From: an uncultured Clostridia bacterium
Lineage (GTDB): Bacteria; Bacillota; Clostridia; UMGS1810
DNA: 16,003 nucleotides
Direction: 5' to 3'
Assembly: GCA_905210855.1 (NCBI GenBank)
Contig: CAJLYL010000030.1
Location: 1-16,003, forward strand
The position numbers and the translations under genes were made by a program. A model generated the notes under the pieces. It was not told the origin of the DNA and made no database searches. It saw nothing but the letters and a program-made list of their open reading frames with translations. Positions 14,131 to 16,003 of this stretch are shown here, piece after piece (the stretch's first letter is position 1; each line of letters starts with the position of its first letter).

Positions 14131-14541
14131 ATGAATGTTTTTTCTAAAACAAAAAACGCCTCTCCCTCCGAGGCGGCAGTCAGCGCAAAATCAATCGCAA
14201 AGGGCGTGATTGCCGCCCTGGCGCTCACGGTAGCCATTTTCGCCGTGTTTGCCGCGGTGATATCATTCACAACCGTGTCCGAATCCGCGGCGGACGCCAT
14301 GGTGACCATAGCCACTGCGGCAGGCATTGCGCTCAGCGGCATTGTAGCCGCCGGCGGCGCGCAGAGCAAGGGTTGGCTCAGCGGCGCGATAGGCGGATTT
14401 CTGTACATATTTATCGTGTGGCTCATCGGCGCGGTTGCGTCAAGGGGATTTTCGCTGACGGAGCGCGCGTCCGTGATGTTTCTGCTCTCGGTAGTTATCG
14501 GCGCTTTCGGCGGCATCATAGGCATTAATGTGCGGCGGTGA
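14131..14541 (+). CDS. TIGR04086-type small membrane protein
   Basis: This 136-residue protein has four predicted membrane helices (about 23-48, 56-75, 83-105 and 112-132) joined by short loops, with a charged N-terminus and the ending GGIIGINVRR. The size, topology, Gly/Ala-rich helices and position after yajC match the TIGR04086 family of putative membrane proteins seen in Clostridia; its function is not known. The ATG at 14131 follows AAAGGAG. No separate promoter is obvious between the yajC terminator and this start, so it may depend on read-through. The location suggests, but does not show, a tie to membrane or Sec functions. The coding call is firm; the family name is from recognition of pattern and context. 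Confidence 0.75.
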   Translation: MNVFSKTKNASPSEAAVSAKSIAKGVIAALALTVAIFAVFAAVISFTTVSESAADAMVTIATAAGIALSGIVAAGGAQSKGWLSGAIGGFLYIFIVWLIGAVASRGFSLTERASVMFLLSVVIGAFGGIIGINVRR

Positions 14542-14553
14542 GGTTTTTTCGTC

Positions 14554-14599
14554 AAATCCGCCCCGACTTTGAAATTCATCTTTCGTTCGGGGCGGATTT
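14554..14599 (+). terminator. Intrinsic terminator after the TIGR04086-type gene
   Basis: AAATCCGCCCCGA (14554-14566) and TCGGGGCGGATTT (14587-14599) form a perfect 13-bp stem with a 20-base loop, followed on plus by TGGTTATTTTT. The minus side lacks a T run but may still slow transcription of the convergent ATPase gene, which stops at 14613. Confidence 0.75.
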
Positions 14600-14612
14600 T
14601 GGTTATTTTTGA

Positions 14613-16003
14613 TCATTTCACCTTGGTGTAGATGTCGTCAAGCGTGAAAAACCTTACTCTCTCATCGGCGCGGCTCAACATTTCATCGGTAAAGCCGGAT
14701 TTAGAAAAGAAACAGTAGTACACATCGCTGAATTTACCCATGGCGGCGGCATACTCACGCATAAGATGCAATTCATCAACACCGATTTTTTCATTTTTGA
14801 ATTTGCATGAGCCGACAATGCCGCCGGTGCCCTCGGCAGAGGTGACGACCACATCTATCTGCGCCTGTTTTTTCGTCTTGGGGTTTCCGCCCCACCACTG
14901 ACCTATCTCAGCCATATTAAACGGAATGTCGTTGTAATAAAACAAGATGTAATCGCGGCACATTTTTTCAAAAATCGTCCCCATGTATTCGGAAAGGCGA
15001 TTCTGCACAAGCACATCATACGACTGCGCTATTCTGCCGGACACGATTGAAGCAATGTTTTTCGACACAAATGTAAACCAAAACTTAAAGAAATTGTCCT
15101 CAAGCTGATATATCGGGCGTTTCGATTTTGGTTCGGTAACCGGCAGTTCTCTTTTTAATATGCCGAGCGAAATGAGGTTTGCCACATATCCGCTGCAAAG
15201 TCCCGTCTCTGTTCCGACTGCTGTGGTTATCTCCGAAAGCTTGGTTTTGCCCGAGGCAACTGCCGAGATTATCGCATTGTATGTTGCCGGCTCTCTGAGT
15301 TCCTGTTTCAGCAGATTTGACGGTTCCTCATAGAGCATGGCGTCTTTGTCAAACAGATTTTCAAGCAAATTTTCCTTTATCGTCAGACTTGGCGAAAATT
15401 TCTCCAGATACAACGGTATTCCGCCCGTTATGCCGTACATAATCGCCTTTTGATCCGCCGTATAATTCGGAAACCATTTGCCGGTGTCGTAATAGTCAAA
15501 CGGCTCAATCTTGAATTGTGCCGTCTTTCTGCCGTAGAGCGGACTTTGATAACCGAGAACCTGCTTTTCCATAAAGCTCATGGACGAACCGCAAAGAATT
15601 ATGAAAAGCTTGGTTTGCTTAAATCTGCGGTCGATATACTCCTGAAGCAGTGACGAGATACTTTTGTCGGCTTTTGCAAGATAAGGATATTCATCAATAA
15701 CCAAAACAATTCTCTCATTTGCGGCAAGTTCCTCAATTCTTAAAAAAGCGTCCGAAAAGCTGCCGTAGCTCATCTCCGCCGCCGAATTGCCGTTTTCCAG
15801 ATATGCAATTGCCCCGGAGAGAATAGACAGATTCTGCGCGGCGTTGCTCTCTATCGCCGGAAAAAGGATGGTTTTTTTACCCTTGCAAAATTCATTAATA
15901 AGCGTGGTCTTGCCGACCCGTCTGCGCCCGTAGATGATTGCCATTTCAAACTTGCCGCTTTCGTACATTCGCTCAAGCTTGGATAACTCTTTCTCCCTGC
16001 CAA
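14613..16003 (-). CDS. AAA ATPase with DUF234-type C-terminal domain (5' end cut)
   Basis: The frame stays open to the window edge: the codons before the ATG at 15968 read GREKELSKLER, the conserved N-terminus of this family, so the true start lies just beyond 16003. The 462 visible residues contain Walker A GRRRVGKTT, Walker B IVLVIDEYPYL, the sensor-like LFIILCGSS, a winged-helix region (TKLSEITTAVGTETG to YQLEDNFFKFWF) and a C-terminal domain related to PD-(D/E)XK nucleases (DUF234). This is the archaeal-type P-loop ATPase family, abundant in gut Bacillota and Bacteroidota, with no settled role. In the nuclease-like domain, the D of QIDVVV and the K of GSCKF remain but the acidic residue before CK is serine, so cleavage activity is doubtful. 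It is convergent with the TIGR04086-type gene. Genes of this kind are often scattered and horizontally acquired, but no mobile element is visible. Confidence 0.85.
   Translation of the reverse strand, partial: GREKELSKLERMYESGKFEMAIIYGRRRVGKTTLINEFCKGKKTILFPAIESNAAQNLSILSGAIAYLENGNSAAEMSYGSFSDAFLRIEELAANERIVLVIDEYPYLAKADKSISSLLQEYIDRRFKQTKLFIILCGSSMSFMEKQVLGYQSPLYGRKTAQFKIEPFDYYDTGKWFPNYTADQKAIMYGITGGIPLYLEKFSPSLTIKENLLENLFDKDAMLYEEPSNLLKQELREPATYNAIISAVASGKTKLSEITTAVGTETGLCSGYVANLISLGILKRELPVTEPKSKRPIYQLEDNFFKFWFTFVSKNIASIVSGRIAQSYDVLVQNRLSEYMGTIFEKMCRDYILFYYNDIPFNMAEIGQWWGGNPKTKKQAQIDVVVTSAEGTGGIVGSCKFKNEKIGVDELHLMREYAAAMGKFSDVYYCFFSKSGFTDEMLSRADERVRFFTLDDIYTKVK

Noticed and set aside
1..16003. 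CRISPR arrays, insertion sequences, phage genes, toxin-antitoxin pairs
   Set aside because: No regularly spaced repeats, transposase, integrase or small paired toxin-like frames were seen on either strand.

Overview
The window reads as ordinary chromosome of a Clostridia-type Bacillota, probably an uncultured gut-type lineage. The evidence is strong AGGAGG-like ribosome binding sites, near-consensus sigma-A promoters with TG-extended -10 boxes, an S-layer-homology (SLH) protein, a kinase-only ProB, a DUF624 protein, and a yajC gene followed by a TIGR04086-type membrane protein. Base composition is moderate, and ATA is used freely for isoleucine in the genes and in the tmRNA tag. I see no CRISPR array, prophage, transposase or rRNA.

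Layout. (1) 58-1850, minus strand: a DUF624 membrane protein runs straight into rnhA (RNase HI), and beyond rnhA lies a short decayed ftsH relic that has lost the protease active site. (2) 2011-2739, plus: an SDR reductase transcribed divergently from DUF624, resembling the clostridial EF-P 5-aminopentanone reductase (YmfI) subgroup. A perfect 25-bp-stem palindrome follows it. (3) 2890-9016, plus: a four-gene export operon with a membrane-anchored adaptor whose lipoyl/barrel unit is duplicated, a MacB-type ABC ATPase, a MacB-type permease and a secreted SLH protein. It ends in an intrinsic terminator. (4) 9219-10025, minus: proB with its own promoter and terminator. (5) 10234-10579, plus: a complete tmRNA gene (ssrA, tag ANDNIAYAA). 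It shares a bidirectional terminator with the convergent glnS (10619-12265, minus). (6) 12484-14541, plus: tgt, yajC and a TIGR04086-like membrane protein. (7) 14613-16003, minus: an AAA ATPase with a DUF234-type C-terminal domain, cut by the window edge.

How the parts work together. Much of the window is translation and RNA housekeeping: tgt (queuosine in tRNA), glnS (charging of tRNA-Gln), ssrA (ribosome rescue), a possible EF-P modification enzyme, and rnhA (RNA-DNA hybrids). yajC belongs to the Sec machinery. The most interesting unit is the adaptor-ABC-ABC-SLH operon. It couples a MacAB-like exporter to a wall-anchored surface protein and is the best candidate for an undescribed functional pairing. 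No gene-free stretch exceeds about 220 bases. The gaps hold promoters, terminators and a few unexplained inverted repeats, which are listed.
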